Shown one piece after another: positions 33,311-45,455 of a DNA stretch of 64,000 bases. The DNA is from Taxillus chinensis. Taxonomy: Eukaryota; Streptophyta; Magnoliopsida; Santalales; Loranthaceae. The stretch's first letter is position 1. Every line of letters starts with the position of its first letter. The DNA lies in the NCBI GenBank assembly GCA_023512835.1, contig JAKCVP010000391.1, positions 124,001 to 188,000 of the forward strand, in the 5' to 3' direction. Position numbers and translations under genes: made by a program. The notes under the pieces were generated by a model that saw nothing but the letters and a program-made list of their open reading frames with translations, had not been told where the DNA came from and did not search any database.

Positions 33311-35731
33311 CGGTGACGGTAGGAGCTGATTGACGTCTGCTGCGTCGTCTTGATGTTTGCTCAGGTCATGCTCCGCCTGGAGAAGTGTCGTGTTCCGCAA
33401 CAGTATTAAAACCTGGTCGGATGGCCAGCAAGTCTAAAGTTCCTCCTTCGTCTATAACCTAAGCGCCCTTAGCACATTCATGTGTGTAGCAATAACAATG
33501 GCACACCTTCCTCAAAACCATAGCGAAAAGAACAAGGCACGAGATCTATCTATCCTATGTACAGTAGTCATGTATCCCCGACCAAGAAGACACAAAAAAC
33601 CCACATGACCACCCTCTGCATCCAACGCCATTCCCCCTAATCGTGACATACCCCAGCATCTCAGATCCACAGCGCATACCGCAAGACAGACAAGCCTTGA
33701 CTTTGATCCTCACACTAGAGAGGTCCCGCTCGCAGCAGCGTGATTCCGCGGATCCTCGACAACCGAAGCGCACGACAATAGGCTTCGCAGGCGTCTTCTG
33801 CCAAAAGAGCAGGCTGAGTATCGTGTCCCCCGTCCTTGGACTTTCCTCCCCCATCCCCTGCTTTCACCCCGTGCCCAACTCTGAATCTACCTCGATCCAA
33901 TTATACAGGGGAGGGGGGGAAGAATAGTACTTGTATGATGCCCTGCCTATCCTACTTCACACAAGTGAGTAGGTTTTTCATGAAGAATGAACATGAAAAA
34001 ACGGCTGGAAAAAAAGGGACAATCACCACTGCCTACGCAGCACAAACACCATGCAACACTTCCGATCCGGCACACCAAAGTCTCTCTGTATGTAATTACA
34101 TCACACCCGCCACTCTGTTTCGACCTCGCGCGCACGCACACACCGAGGGAAGATTCGGGGGGGGCGCGCGAAAGGGCATTGTAAACGGACAGAGATCGAG
34201 AACCGCTTCATCCGAGCTGTTGCCAGTCGGGAGCCTCGTGCACCCCGTGAAGAGTACACGAGACGATCAGTGTTCTGCTCTGCGCGTGCGCTGAAACACA
34301 CGCGCGGCGGATTAATGTGGCTGATGGGTAACTTGGGCCAAGTCGGCGCGGTGGACGGGTGCCGTGCGCCGGGAGCCGTGTTGGGGGAAAGTCCGTAGAG
34401 GCGAAGGGGGCTTGACGAGGCGATGCCCGCCGTGAGATCGTACAGGATGGACGGAACTGCTGGCGCGGGGAGAAGGAGGGGTTTTCGAACGCCGAAGGCG
34501 CGTCGAGGCAATGACGTGGAGCGTAGTCAGATTCGTCTGCGGTTGGAGTTTTGCAGAGTGCTGGGCCAGATGGAACGAGAGCTTGTCTGGAGCGTGCGCG
34601 CGTGCGTCGGGGACGTTGAGAACTATGAGTGCATGTCTGGTGTGCGTCGCTGCGTCCGCTGCTGGCGAGAGGCAGCGACGAGGTGAGTGAGATGCGCTCA
34701 TAGCCGTCTGGTGTAAGCTGAACCAACAAGGTCCGCGCGGCTCTACTCTGCTCCATCCGGTGACTGGCACGCTGCTCGACGTCCAATGTGCGCGCAGGGT
34801 GCAGACTCATCCGACGTCAGCTGAATCAAAAGTCCTCTTCACGCCAACGAATGGCGTCGAGTATACTTCCCCTCCTTCATCCGCAGTAAAAGGGCAGCCA
34901 GCAGACGTCGACATCCAGAACCTTTCCACAGGAGGAAAAGAGAAAGGCCCGACGATCTCACCCCGATGCCTGAACAGACCAGCGACCAAACCCAGGCTCC
35001 TACCTTTATTTCATCAGAGAAACAAATGCCCAGACAGGTGACCGACGTGACCTTCCCAGGAAAGTCGCCATGGTCAAGCCTGATTCACTGCGTATCAAAG
35101 CGCACTGGACGTCCTGCCCACGTTTGGCCGTCTGAACATCCGCCGCTCAGCCGGCACCGGTCTCACCCCAAGAGGAGGAGGCAGATACAAGCGATCAGCG
35201 AATAACAGATCATAGCTATGAGGTGGGCCAGACTGTCTATTTCCACAAGACGGCTGACGGGTAACTTAGGGTTAAGTTCCGAAAACTATCTCCACGACGT
35301 CCGACTGCGCAGCTGAAGGGAGCCCTTGCAGACTCGGTGCCGTTAGGCTGAGTGAGGTGGGCGTTCGGCGTTGCGGTCGTTTGTGGGTTGTCGTGGCGCG
35401 TGAGCGGTCCCTGGTGGGGGAAGATGGAAGGCGGATGCTGTGGGGGGTGTGGGATGTGTGATCTTTGCGGGAACGCGAGAGAGATGGTGGCGGGTGGAAG
35501 TGCATGGCTTGGCTGCGGTCGTTGGCGGTGTTCGTGGTCTGCCTATGTAGGTAGGTAAAGGGAAGAGAGCAGGTCTGATCAAGGTGGACGTAGACGGGGC
35601 GTGGCAAGGAGACGCGTTGAGCCACCATTGATCGCGCGCCAACACGTGATGCGGCGCCGCTGTTAATGGATATGCGGCGAACTTTCGTCAGTCTTTCTGG
35701 CCATCTTTCTGATCCTTAAAACCAGCATCTC
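33311..35731. other. 2.4-kb gene-free stretch
   Basis: The longest gap in the window. A 200-codon minus-strand frame at 34208-34810 overlaps long frames in other phases and looks like a stop-poor GC-rich artefact. G-runs near 33905 and 34157 and Lys/Pro-poor short frames are all that is seen. No RNA gene or repeat recognised. Confidence 0.5.
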
Positions 35732-36847
35732 ATGGCGTCCTCAAGAGCCTTGGTGAGCGGCGCGCGCTGTCTCAATTGTCACAGGCAGGTCTTGCAGTCA
35801 TTCATTACATCTTTCAGTGCTGTGACGACATCACATCAGGCACAGTCAAGACAGGCGCTCGTGCCGCGACGAGCCTTTGCTAGCTCTCGTTCAACTCGAT
35901 CAGATTCAAAGCCCAGCACGCGGAACCCGTTTGAAGACGATTCGATAGAAGCAGATGCTACCCTCAATTCAGCTCCCACCTACGATTCTTTGAAACCAAA
36001 AGGGAAGACATCGTCAGGTGCAGCGAAACAAGAATCGTCGACGTCCTCTGAGGATGTCGCCGAGGATGAAGACAGCCCTTGGTACCTCTCACCGGCAGCT
36101 CAAGAAACAATCGACGCACCGTCCTCATCGTTTGTGAATCCGCTTCTCGAGCGTCAGCGCCTGCCTCCGCTGCCACCGTCGCCACCGCCTATCCTATCCC
36201 CCCTCCTTAATCACCTTTCCATCGAGACTGGCCTCGACTATCTGAGCCTACTCGACCTTCGACTCATGGATCCGCCGCCTGCGCTAGGCGCCAATCTATT
36301 CATGATATTCGGCACTGCGCGCTCAGAGAAGCATCTCAATGTTGCCTCGGATCGCCTCTGCCGCTGGCTAAGATCAACATATAAGCTTCGCCCGTTTGCA
36401 GATGGACTACTAGGCCGGAACGAGCTGAAATTAAAACTCAAGAGGAAGAATCGGCGCATGAGAATGCTGGGCGCTGCGGGTATTAGCTCAACGCAGGGCA
36501 TGGACTACGAAGATGGTATTGGCACGGGCTGGGTCTGTGTTAATGTTGGTTCTGTCGAGGGCGGATCTCTGACAGATGGCGCCGTATCGGAAGTAGATGA
36601 GGCTGACATAGAAGGATTCGTCGGCTTTGGTGACGATGCAGCGAACACAAGCCGCATCGTGGTGCAAATGATGACGGAGGAGAGACGAGGCGAGATTGAT
36701 CTCGAAGCATTGTGGACACAGGCGCTGGAACGCAGCCTGAAGGCCCAGTCTCGGCAAGAGAAAGTAGAAATCGACCCTGGACAGAGTGGAAGAGTATTTG
36801 GTCAAAGAAGGCAGCTTGGCCTCGCTGAGAATCGGGCTGCTGTGTAG
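35732..36847 (+). CDS. ATP25: Atp25-like mitochondrial protein, RsfS domain only
   Basis: A 371-residue single-exon protein with an Arg/Ser-rich N-terminus suited to mitochondrial import. The core at about residues 150-235 is the Atp25 RsfS-like domain: HLSIETGLDYLSLLDLRL, DPPPALGANLFMIFGTARS, EKHLNVASDRLCRWLRSTY, KLRPFADGLLGRNELKLKLK, then GTGWVCVNVG. In yeast, Atp25 is cleaved: the RsfS half acts at the mitoribosome and the C-terminal half stabilises ATP9 mRNA. Fungal Atp25 proteins usually run to 600 or more residues. Here the frame ends after the RsfS half with no room for the M domain, because the next gene ends 72 bases downstream. The symbol refers to the family; function of the lost half is not expected. 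Confidence 0.85.
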   Translation: MASSRALVSGARCLNCHRQVLQSFITSFSAVTTSHQAQSRQALVPRRAFASSRSTRSDSKPSTRNPFEDDSIEADATLNSAPTYDSLKPKGKTSSGAAKQESSTSSEDVAEDEDSPWYLSPAAQETIDAPSSSFVNPLLERQRLPPLPPSPPPILSPLLNHLSIETGLDYLSLLDLRLMDPPPALGANLFMIFGTARSEKHLNVASDRLCRWLRSTYKLRPFADGLLGRNELKLKLKRKNRRMRMLGAAGISSTQGMDYEDGIGTGWVCVNVGSVEGGSLTDGAVSEVDEADIEGFVGFGDDAANTSRIVVQMMTEERRGEIDLEALWTQALERSLKAQSRQEKVEIDPGQSGRVFGQRRQLGLAENRAAV

Positions 36848-36919
36848 TGGGCCTGCTATAGAGTTGGTTGTATGATTAGGAAACTGCTAAACCATTTTCC
36901 ATCCTTCATGTCCTGACCT

Positions 36920-39589
36920 TCAGTAAGTTTCGCCTAGGCTTGCCGTGCTGTTATCCTCGTTACCTTCTTCAGCACCGGGCACATCGTCCTCGACAGAGTA
37001 CAGATCCTTATACTCGTCCGCTGCAACGCGAACCCCCTCTTCTTCTCCCCCTTCTTTTATGTGGGGAAACAGCCTACCTTGCAGGTTCTTGAACCCAGAA
37101 GACCTGAGTCCGCTGCGGGTGTCCTTCAAGTCAAAAAGGTTCTCCCACTCACCGATGCCCAGAGGAAGCTTGTCGTCATCAAGCTGGACTTGCGCTTCAC
37201 AATTCTGAATGTAAGTATCCAGCTGTCCTGTCCTCAGCTTGTAATGCTCGGCTCCTCTCCGCTTCGCATCTTTGAACTTCCTCAAAGCTTCTCGTGGATA
37301 TATCCCAAGCGCCAATAGAGCCTGACCTTGTCGATAGTTGCACAATCCTAGCAATGGAGGGAATTTCGACCTTCTTGCTGCCCTTTCCGCCTCCGTCGCC
37401 AATACGTAGGCTCTAGAAGGGTCACCGAATAAAGCGTTGAGGCTTCTATGGCTCAGATGGACGACTAGCGTTTCCAGCTCTATGAAAACCGGATTGGCAT
37501 CTTTCGTCAGCTTGTCCGGGGCAAACGGAGACTCGAAAGGCGGGACAGGATGCGGCAAGTTCTTCCACGCTTGCAGACGTGCGCTTTCACGCGTCAGACG
37601 TCGGCATGCTCCGGCCATACGAGTCTGATCAAATGCATTCAGCGAGAGGACGGTTTCTAGATTGGCACGGATATGGCCCTGAAGGATGGATGCCTTGCGG
37701 ACTTTTGCCACGGATGTCCTGGGAGTCACTGGCGTTCTTGGTACCATCATACGCCGAGTCTCCTGCTTTTCGAGCGTAAGCTCAAGATTCAGACGCTGTA
37801 TCTCAGAACTCTGTCTTGATATTGTCCTCGCAGCATCAGCCAACTGATTTTTAACCCTGTCTGAATCAAGCCTGAACGTCGTGTCCGGCGCTGGCGGCTG
37901 CGTGCGGTTTTCGGCTTGTTCGAGAGCTCTTCGCAAATGAATAGCCTCCATCTCCCACAAATTTCCATGCTTTGCCGCCTTCTTGATATCTTCCTTCAAA
38001 CGGTCATTCTCGGCACTCAGATGTTCTTGCGATATCTTCATTGCTCGTTGCGACCACTCTTTACTTCTATACAGAGCCTGCAGCTCTCCGGGACGCATGA
38101 ATATTAGCTCGAGATCGTACTGGTCCCGAAGCCAATTGTTGTAGGACTCAAAATGGGCCAGGAAATCAAGTATCGTTGTCTGATTGAAGCCTTGGCCGAG
38201 CCTTTCGAGGGCAATCTCGGCCGTCGCCGAAGTAATGGCGTGATGCATAGCATCTTTGATGATGTGAGAAACCTGCTTCTGAGCTGTGGCACGGTCAGCG
38301 ACGTCCTTAATCATCTCATCGAGTCCTGTGTCGAGCGTGTCCCAAGAAAAGTTATCCAGAGAATTATCACTCATCCCTGAGGAGCCTCGGCGAGACGATT
38401 CAGGAAGGCTCGAAGGAGAAGATGACTGAGCTTCTTCTAGGCTCCGCGCATCACTAGTATTCAGCGTAGCGAAGGCTGGCCGTGGTTTCGGTGGCATAAC
38501 AGGACTTTCGCTATCTACGACCGATTGGGACTCTTCCAAAACGACCTCTAGAGACGGATATGTTGCAAGCCGGTCATTTGCTGAAGTATTCGAGCGCATT
38601 GGCAGTTCGGACTGATAGAGTGACTGGCCTTGCCTGGGTGAGGAAGGTCGGGAGGATGCCAAGGAGCTTGAGGATGTCGCGCTGCTTCTGCCGTACAATG
38701 TTGGGCTCCCCTCTGGCGCGGTCTGTGCCTGCTTCATGGGATGCGACAGGCTATCACTAGTCTCCGTCAGCCTAGGAGAGGTCGTCCCTATTGGAGATGT
38801 GGCAGCCGACGACTTTTGTGTCGCACTATTTCTTAACGCTCGCTCGGCGTCCTGATCAGCAGGTCTCAGTCTTGCAAGCCACTGCTCAAGTTGCTCTCGC
38901 ATAGTCGAGATCATTTGCTCCTTAGTAAGGGGCTCCGCTTTGTAAGCCTTCCGCTCTGCAAGATCCGCCACAACTCGCGATAGCGCTTCATCTCGCGTCA
39001 ATAGCTGACCGTCCTTGGATGCAGGAGCAAGAGTTCCGAATGAAGCTGTCTTTAGTATTTCAAAGCTGTCCGGACGTGCTTCTCTAACTGAAGAAGAGTT
39101 CGTGTCATAACGTTGGAGAACTGGAGCAGTTGGTCTGCGCCATAGAGAGACATGTTTTGGGCTGAGTAGCGAGCTTCGAGCGCTTCTTGAGTCGGAGTCA
39201 AAAGACGGAGACAGCTCCGACGGCGACTTCTGCAAGGACGAGCCTTCTGCGTCTGACGGAAGGTGGGATGCATGTTCTGCCCGCGTAGCAAGGTCACCCA
39301 ATGACTTGGCTCGCCTTCTGATCTCACGTGTAGGCGTGGTAGCTCCACTGCTAGCTGGAGATGGCCTCTTCGAGGAAAGGGCTCTGGCTCTTAAAAGGCT
39401 TTGTTGGAAGTGTGTGTTGTCCTGATTGGAGCTGCTCTTGCCGTGCGCATCGATGCGCACGGCATCTCGAGCGACGCCGTCCTCTGATCGTTCTTTGCTC
39501 ATGGCTGGAAAAGGATCGCTTCCTGAGATAGCAGCAATGGGACAGGAAGTATCGACGCTGGATGCGTTCTCGACAATAAACGTATTCAT
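36920..39589 (-). CDS. Unknown coiled-coil protein, 889 residues
   Basis: I do not recognise a family. One exon. Residues 1-460 are Ser/Pro-rich and probably disordered, with many SPxx and RSS sites and a basic RRRAKSLGDL segment. About 470-520 is a helical block (IIKDAMHHAITSATAEIALE, then FLAHFESYNNWLRDQYDLELIF). Coiled coil follows at about 540-650 (LSAENDRLKEDIKKAAKHG, LRRALEQAENR). The final third is helical and may be TPR-like (LATEAERAARRSKFPPLLG, CNYRQGQALLALGIYPREAL, KFKDAKRRGAEHY), ending in an acidic tail. The start is the first ATG in frame. Convergent with the Atp25-like gene, 72 bases apart. Confidence 0.8.
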   Translation of the reverse strand: MNTFIVENASSVDTSCPIAAISGSDPFPAMSKERSEDGVARDAVRIDAHGKSSSNQDNTHFQQSLLRARALSSKRPSPASSGATTPTREIRRRAKSLGDLATRAEHASHLPSDAEGSSLQKSPSELSPSFDSDSRSARSSLLSPKHVSLWRRPTAPVLQRYDTNSSSVREARPDSFEILKTASFGTLAPASKDGQLLTRDEALSRVVADLAERKAYKAEPLTKEQMISTMREQLEQWLARLRPADQDAERALRNSATQKSSAATSPIGTTSPRLTETSDSLSHPMKQAQTAPEGSPTLYGRSSATSSSSLASSRPSSPRQGQSLYQSELPMRSNTSANDRLATYPSLEVVLEESQSVVDSESPVMPPKPRPAFATLNTSDARSLEEAQSSSPSSLPESSRRGSSGMSDNSLDNFSWDTLDTGLDEMIKDVADRATAQKQVSHIIKDAMHHAITSATAEIALERLGQGFNQTTILDFLAHFESYNNWLRDQYDLELIFMRPGELQALYRSKEWSQRAMKISQEHLSAENDRLKEDIKKAAKHGNLWEMEAIHLRRALEQAENRTQPPAPDTTFRLDSDRVKNQLADAARTISRQSSEIQRLNLELTLEKQETRRMMVPRTPVTPRTSVAKVRKASILQGHIRANLETVLSLNAFDQTRMAGACRRLTRESARLQAWKNLPHPVPPFESPFAPDKLTKDANPVFIELETLVVHLSHRSLNALFGDPSRAYVLATEAERAARRSKFPPLLGLCNYRQGQALLALGIYPREALRKFKDAKRRGAEHYKLRTGQLDTYIQNCEAQVQLDDDKLPLGIGEWENLFDLKDTRSGLRSSGFKNLQGRLFPHIKEGGEEEGVRVAADEYKDLYSVEDDVPGAEEGNEDNSTASLGETY

Positions 39590-40785
39590 CCTTTGTCATC
39601 GTTTCAAAGCGACCACGTAACTACAAAGAAGTCAGTATGCACTGAGACTTACAGCGACCATGAGTCTTGAGAATTGAGGTTGACGACGTTCTCCAGTGAT
39701 TTCGCAATTGCCTCCTTTCCCTACAAGTTCTAAATAGTGCAAGGTCGCACAATGCCTGCACGCCAAGCAATATGACCTGTGGGAAGCATCGTCTGTGTTG
39801 CAGAAGCTTCGCATTACACGTCGTCGGCATCTACTAACATGGCGGACCGGATCATTGGGCAGTGATTAAGAGCATTGCGTCTCAGAGGAAGCTCAAAAGT
39901 TAGGCGTTCATCGGACGCAGCGTCCTGACACGGGAGCCCTGAGTTCTCTGCACAGTTTGTTGAGTGAATCATGCTTGAAGCTTCCTAGCGAGTCACGGCT
40001 TGCACAAACTGACTGCGACCAAGCGTCGCCTTGGACACTGGGCGATTGCATAGCGCAGAGTAGCACTATCAAGGCTGTTGTTAGACGGAATGTCACAAGA
40101 TGGGTTGGGTGTAGTGGAGTGGGAATGGAGGTCAAGGATGTCTGTTGCTGACTAAGCAAGCGGACAGACTTCAACTGTTCCACAAGGCTGCCTCACTTTC
40201 AATTGTTGGAAGGACATGGCCACGATGGGCATCAGCTCCAGCTCTCCTGCGTAAACAAGTATACCAGCTTGAATCAAGCCATGTCAACGACAAATTGTGG
40301 CAATTGCTGCGCCATTCGGAACCCATGCTGACTCTGTAAGCCGAAGCCCGGTGTCTGGCGTCATTGGCTCGTCAGAGATTTCAAAACAGCATAGCGATGG
40401 CTTAAGTTGAGCTACACGCATAGCAAAGACAGCATTTTAAATCACTCGGCTTAACGGATGGAGAAAAAGAGCCACCCCCTTGCACCCACAGGCCCTCACC
40501 TGCCCATGCCTTTGGGGGCAACGTCATGTACTTGTGTCATGCTAACACGCATAGCCTAGCACACTCCTGATTTGCTGTAGCAGTATAGTCACGACCTACT
40601 CGTGCATTGGTGCTGCCTGCACCGATCCCCTCCTCTGTCGTACCTTGGCTGAAGCTAGCTACAATTGCCTAGCGGAGCATTGTTCCCGCAAAGCCACTTG
40701 TATTTGAAGCTGACATCCTTCGTCCTCGAGCGCTGTACCATTCTCATCTTGAACTGTGTGCTTCTAGCCCTTCTTATTTGCGATT
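39590..40785. other. Intergenic, divergent promoter region
   Basis: About 1.2 kb between the unknown protein and Egt1. A stress-response-like CCCCT occurs near 40474 (AGCCACCCCCTT region); no gene seen. Confidence 0.45.
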
Positions 40786-43700
40786 ATGGGAATCTCAGTG
40801 GAGCAGCCTCTGGTAGCTTCATCCTTTCTAGCAGCCCAAAAGATCGGGACTCATGGTAATGGTCTCGCCGAAAAGGGTATAAGTCAATCACGCAACCGGG
40901 GCCGCATAGTGGATATCCGTCGTTCCTTGCAAGAGGACTCGCTGATTGACGAGGTTCGCAAGGGTCTTGATGTCCCTGACGGAGCTGAGAAGCGACTACC
41001 TACGCTGTTGCTCTATAGCGAAAAGGGGCTCAAGCTTTTCGAGGACATCACTTACCTTGACGAATACTATCTAACCAACACAGAGATTGCTCTGTTGGAA
41101 CAGTATGCCGGGTCCATTGCGGAGCAAATTCCGGATGGGGCTCTTGTAGTCGAGCTGGGCAGCGGGTCCGTCAGAGCCTCGTCTTACTTGGTGACGCACG
41201 TCAGGACTGACCGCTCACAGGAATCTCCGAAAGGTTGACATCTTGCTCCGAGCCATTGATGCTCAAAAGAAGAACGTAGAGTACTACGCCCTAGATCTGT
41301 CTCTGCCCGAGCTAGAACGGACATTGGATGAAGTGCCGGAAGGCAGATACAAGCATGTCAAATGCTTTGGTCTTTGGGGAACATACGACGATGGCCTCGC
41401 GCTCATGAAGTCTCCGGATGTTCTGCGCAAGCCCAAGTGCGTCTTGTGGTTGGGATCCAGCATTGGCAACTTCGACAGGGCAGCGGCAGCAGGGTTTGTC
41501 TCGAACTTCACCAAAGCCCTCGGCCCCCAGGATCGATTTCTCGTAGCCGTTGATGCTTGTAAAGACGCGCAGCGCGTGCAACACGCCTATAATGATTCTC
41601 AGGGAGTCACCCACCGATTCATTCTGGAGGGACTTGTACATGCTAACCAGATTCTTGGCAAGACCGCCTTTGACTTGGCCGACTGGGAGGTCATTGGCGA
41701 ATTCGACGCTCAAGCTGGCCGACACCATGCATTTGTGTCGCCCAAGCGCAGCGTCAGCATCGAAGGGGTCAAAATCCGCGCGAACGAGCGGATCCGCATC
41801 GAGGAGAGCTACAAGTACGCCCGCGAGGAGATAGTGCGCCTCTGGGCCGCAGCTGGCGTGGCAGAGGTTGCGCGCTGGAGCAACGACCGACACGACTATG
41901 GTAAGTTCAGCTGTACTTGGGAACGCCGCATGATGTCATGAAGAGTCTCGATTTGAAATCCACGTCGAAAGGCTGCGACGGAGGAGCTACAGTGGAGTCA
42001 CACTGCCGTGCGCACGCAGCCGGAGGCCTCTCTTGAGCATTTGACCCCTAATCATCCTACACACAGTGTTGTGACACATCTGACTAACAGCCGTTCGTTG
42101 CAGCCATGCACCTGATTGCCAAGCCCAAGCACGCCTTACCTCTGGCTCCTGAGGAGTATGCTGCGGCCCCTTGCCCCTCTTGGGACGAATGGGAGCAGCT
42201 TTGGCTATTGTGGGACAATGTCACCCGCCACATGATCCCAGACGAGGAACTCCTGGAGAAGCCAATCAAGCTCCGTAACGCTTGCATCTTCTATCTTGGC
42301 CATATCCCAGGTTTTTTCGACATCAAGTTGACTCAGACCTTCCCCGAAGAGGGCCCCACCGAACCAGCCTCCTACCACACAATCTTCGAGCGTGGTATCG
42401 ACCCTGATGTCGACAACCCTGAGCAATGCCACGCTCACAGCGAGATCCCGGATACCTGGCCGCCCCTGGACGATATTCTGGCCTATCAGCAGCGAGTCCG
42501 CGACAGGGTGAAGGACATCTACGCCCGTGGCGATGCTGCGACTCCCAAGGGAGCTCGATGCCTATGGCTCGGCTATGAGCACGAGGCTATGCACTTGGAA
42601 ACTCTGCTGTACATGCTGGTGCAAAGTGATAAAACAAATGCCCCAGCATATACGCCCGAGCCGGTGTTCTCCACCATCGCTCAACAGGAGGCGCAGGAGA
42701 CGAATGAAAACCAGTGGTTCACCATCCCTGAGCAACACCTTACCCTAGGCATCGATGACCCTGAAACCGAGGCAGGTCCTGCTCGATACTTTGGCTGGGA
42801 TATCGAGAAGCCCCCGCGGACAGCTCATGTCAAAGCTTTCCAAGCCAAAGCTCGACCCATCACGAACGGTGAATATGCGGAATACATCGAGAAGGAGGGG
42901 AAACCGCTTCCAGCCTCTTGGAAAGAAGTCTCACAGACGAACGGCCACACCAATGGCCATGCCAATGGCAACGGCAATACAAATGGGGTGAACGGGCACG
43001 CCACTCTCAGCGAGACCTACCTCGAGAACAAAGCTGTCCGGACAGTCTGGGGCGCAGTTCCATTGAAGTACGCCCTCACCTGGCCAGTAGCTGCTTCGTA
43101 TGATGAGCTGGCTGCTTGCGCCGCCTACATGGGAGGCCGCATACCCACCGTCGAGGAAGCCCGCAGTATCTACAGCTACGTCGAGAACAACAAGGAAAAG
43201 GCCGCAGCAGACGCGCGACAGATCCCTGCCGTCAACAACCATCTCATCAACAATGGCGTACAGGAGAGTCCCCCAGTCAATGGCTCTTACACTGCCAAGG
43301 GTCTCAGACCCCGAGATCTCTTTGTGGATTTGGCAGGATCTAACGTCGCCTTCCGCGAGTGGAATCCGACGAATGTTGCCAAGCGTGGTGATAAGCTTGG
43401 TGGACAGGCGGATTTTGGCGGCTTGTGGGAGTGGACGAGCACTGCGCTCAAGAAGCCTGATGGCTTTGAGCCCATGCCACTGTACCCTGCATTCTCTGGT
43501 TCGTCCAATGCTGCTGTTCTTTGATTTGTCATGTCTAATACTACTTGCACTAGCTGATTTCTTCGACGGCAAGCACAATGTAGTCTTGGGCGGCTCTTGG
43601 GCTACTGTGCCACGAATTGCGGGCCGGAAGACTTTGTAAGTCATCACCTCCTTGTGAAACATGACGCTTGTTGAAGCTGACTGGACAACTTCTAGTGTCA

Positions 43701-43817
43701 ACTGGTACCAGAGAAACTATCCGTAAGTCGGCCCTAGAAAATAAAAGATGGCCACACAAATCTAACGCACTGTACAGATATGTTTGGGCAGGTGCACGAA
43801 TTGTGCGTGACATCTAG
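40786..43817 (+). CDS. egt1: Ergothioneine biosynthesis protein Egt1 (EgtD-EgtB fusion)
   Basis: Makes hercynine from histidine by SAM-dependent trimethylation, then adds cysteine with oxygen to form hercynylcysteine sulfoxide. It has 867 residues in six exons: 40786-41165, 41221-41900, 42104-43498, 43554-43635, 43696-43722 and 43778-43817. The N-terminal EgtD methyltransferase has YDLDEYYLTN-like ITYLDEYYLTNTEIALL, VVELGSGNLRKV across the first splice and VLWLGSSIGNF. The DinB-like part carries the iron-binding HEAMHLE (H-x3-H-x-E). The FGE-sulfatase domain ends in FGGLWEWTST, KHNVVLGGSWATVPRIAG and RNYPYVWAGARIV. An Asn-Gly-His repeat insert lies near residue 635. The last three coding exons are 82, 27 and 40 nt. 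Confidence 0.96.
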
Positions 43818-45455
43818 GATGCAACTCTACGACTGACAATATTTCTGGACATACGAGCCATCTTTTTGTATATAAGTATTCAAAAAATCACCTCTGGACT
43901 ATCTTTAATCTTGATTATAAGTTTTGGCTACTACATATCCTGATTTTCTCTTGTGCAACTGCGTGAAACCTGCAAAGATTGGCTCGTTTGCACAATACCA
44001 TGCATTGCGAACTCTAGCGAATGGTGACTGCTCAGATGCAATTACAAGCCCCAGACTCACCCTGTGCGGCTTAACGTCCGCCATTGAATATATAAATGTA
44101 TTACCGCTTGCCAGTTTTATCGTTATACTCCTTTGGGCTCCACATTTTTAGGCTTGGTTGCAGCAAGGTTCACTTGACTACCAAGAACCTCCCCACGCCT
44201 TTCAGCTCGCTTTGAAAACGCAGGCCATGTATATTCCTAGAATGAGCAATGAATTTTAAGCTCCAGGCACACTTCCGACTCTCATTACGATTCTAGTCAT
44301 GCATTTTCGTTCAATGAGAGAGACATCAAAAGACCATTCGCAACTCGTACTCATTCTCTTCCAAGACGCAGCTCAGGATTCGATGTCCGAAGAAGGGAAA
44401 GCCCCCTTCTAACAATCCATGCAGGATAGGCTTCAGTGCGCGCCGTAATAAATCTGAAACGAATACCCCATAACACAGCGATACCGAAATCAAACAAAGT
44501 CGTCATGGGCCTTATGATATTTGACAAGGTCTCTGTATCTGTATACCAGTGTTTCATCTCTATAAATTCCGGCTCCTAGGATCAGGTCCATTGTACTTCG
44601 ACTTCACGTCGCATTCGCAAGTCCCTAGTCCCCAGTCCTGGTCCTAGTACTGCTGACGATAGTCCAGGCTTCAGCTCCGACGCCTTGCTCAATGTTAGGA
44701 TTGACCCGGCATTTCATTCGAAGCACGAATCGAGTTGAGCGGATGGCATTCGCGCGGACTGAGCCAGGGCGACGTGGAGCTTCTTGCTTTCGGTCATAGC
44801 TACTCACAAGACTCCGCATGGATTCGTGCGATGCATGTCAGTGGATGAAGCCAGGAATATACCATCGTTCGTTCAGGAAATACTTTCAAGTGAGGCACTG
44901 TAGTATGCATGCAAAACCTGATCGATGCTGTAAAGGACACTCAGACGCGCATATGACGCGCAGCCATGTGTAGTAACACGTAGATCTACGTTGAGACAAA
45001 CGCCCGGATGGGGGATAGGTCGCTATGCATCTAGCCAGCATGGGGCGGAGAAAAGGTGAAACAGGTAACGATAGTGAAAGACAAGATTGAGAAGAGTCGA
45101 GATGCATTAGCTTCTATTCCACCCGTACAAAAAAACTCCAGTACCGCAGCAATCATGCCCCTACCAATCTATTGATCATGGTCTAGTTACCAAAAGCAAC
45201 AGTGCGTAAAAACAGGACATCAATTCCCCAGTCTAGATGACTAGAGCGCTTTTTTCTGGTGATTCTTTTCGGTCAGGGAAGTCGTGGGTGTAAGATGCAT
45301 TCTATCGTGATATAATACAGCGATAGCCAAGCGGTCGTATCGTGGTAGCTCGGGTGTATAGGAACATGGCGTGGTCTTGAAAGCCCGAGGCGAGACTTCC
45401 AAGTGGTATTTGTCGGACGGATGTGGGAGATGGGAGGGATTCAGGTAGATGCAAT
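43818..45455. other. Intergenic between convergent genes, nothing recognised
   Basis: About 1.6 kb, including 3' flanks of Egt1 and cytochrome c. Only short frames without family likeness and no RNA gene seen. Confidence 0.5.

Noticed and set aside
34208..34810. 200-codon minus-strand frame in the large gap
   Set aside because: Composition is Ser/Arg/Pro from GC-rich DNA, long frames overlap in other phases, and there is no domain.
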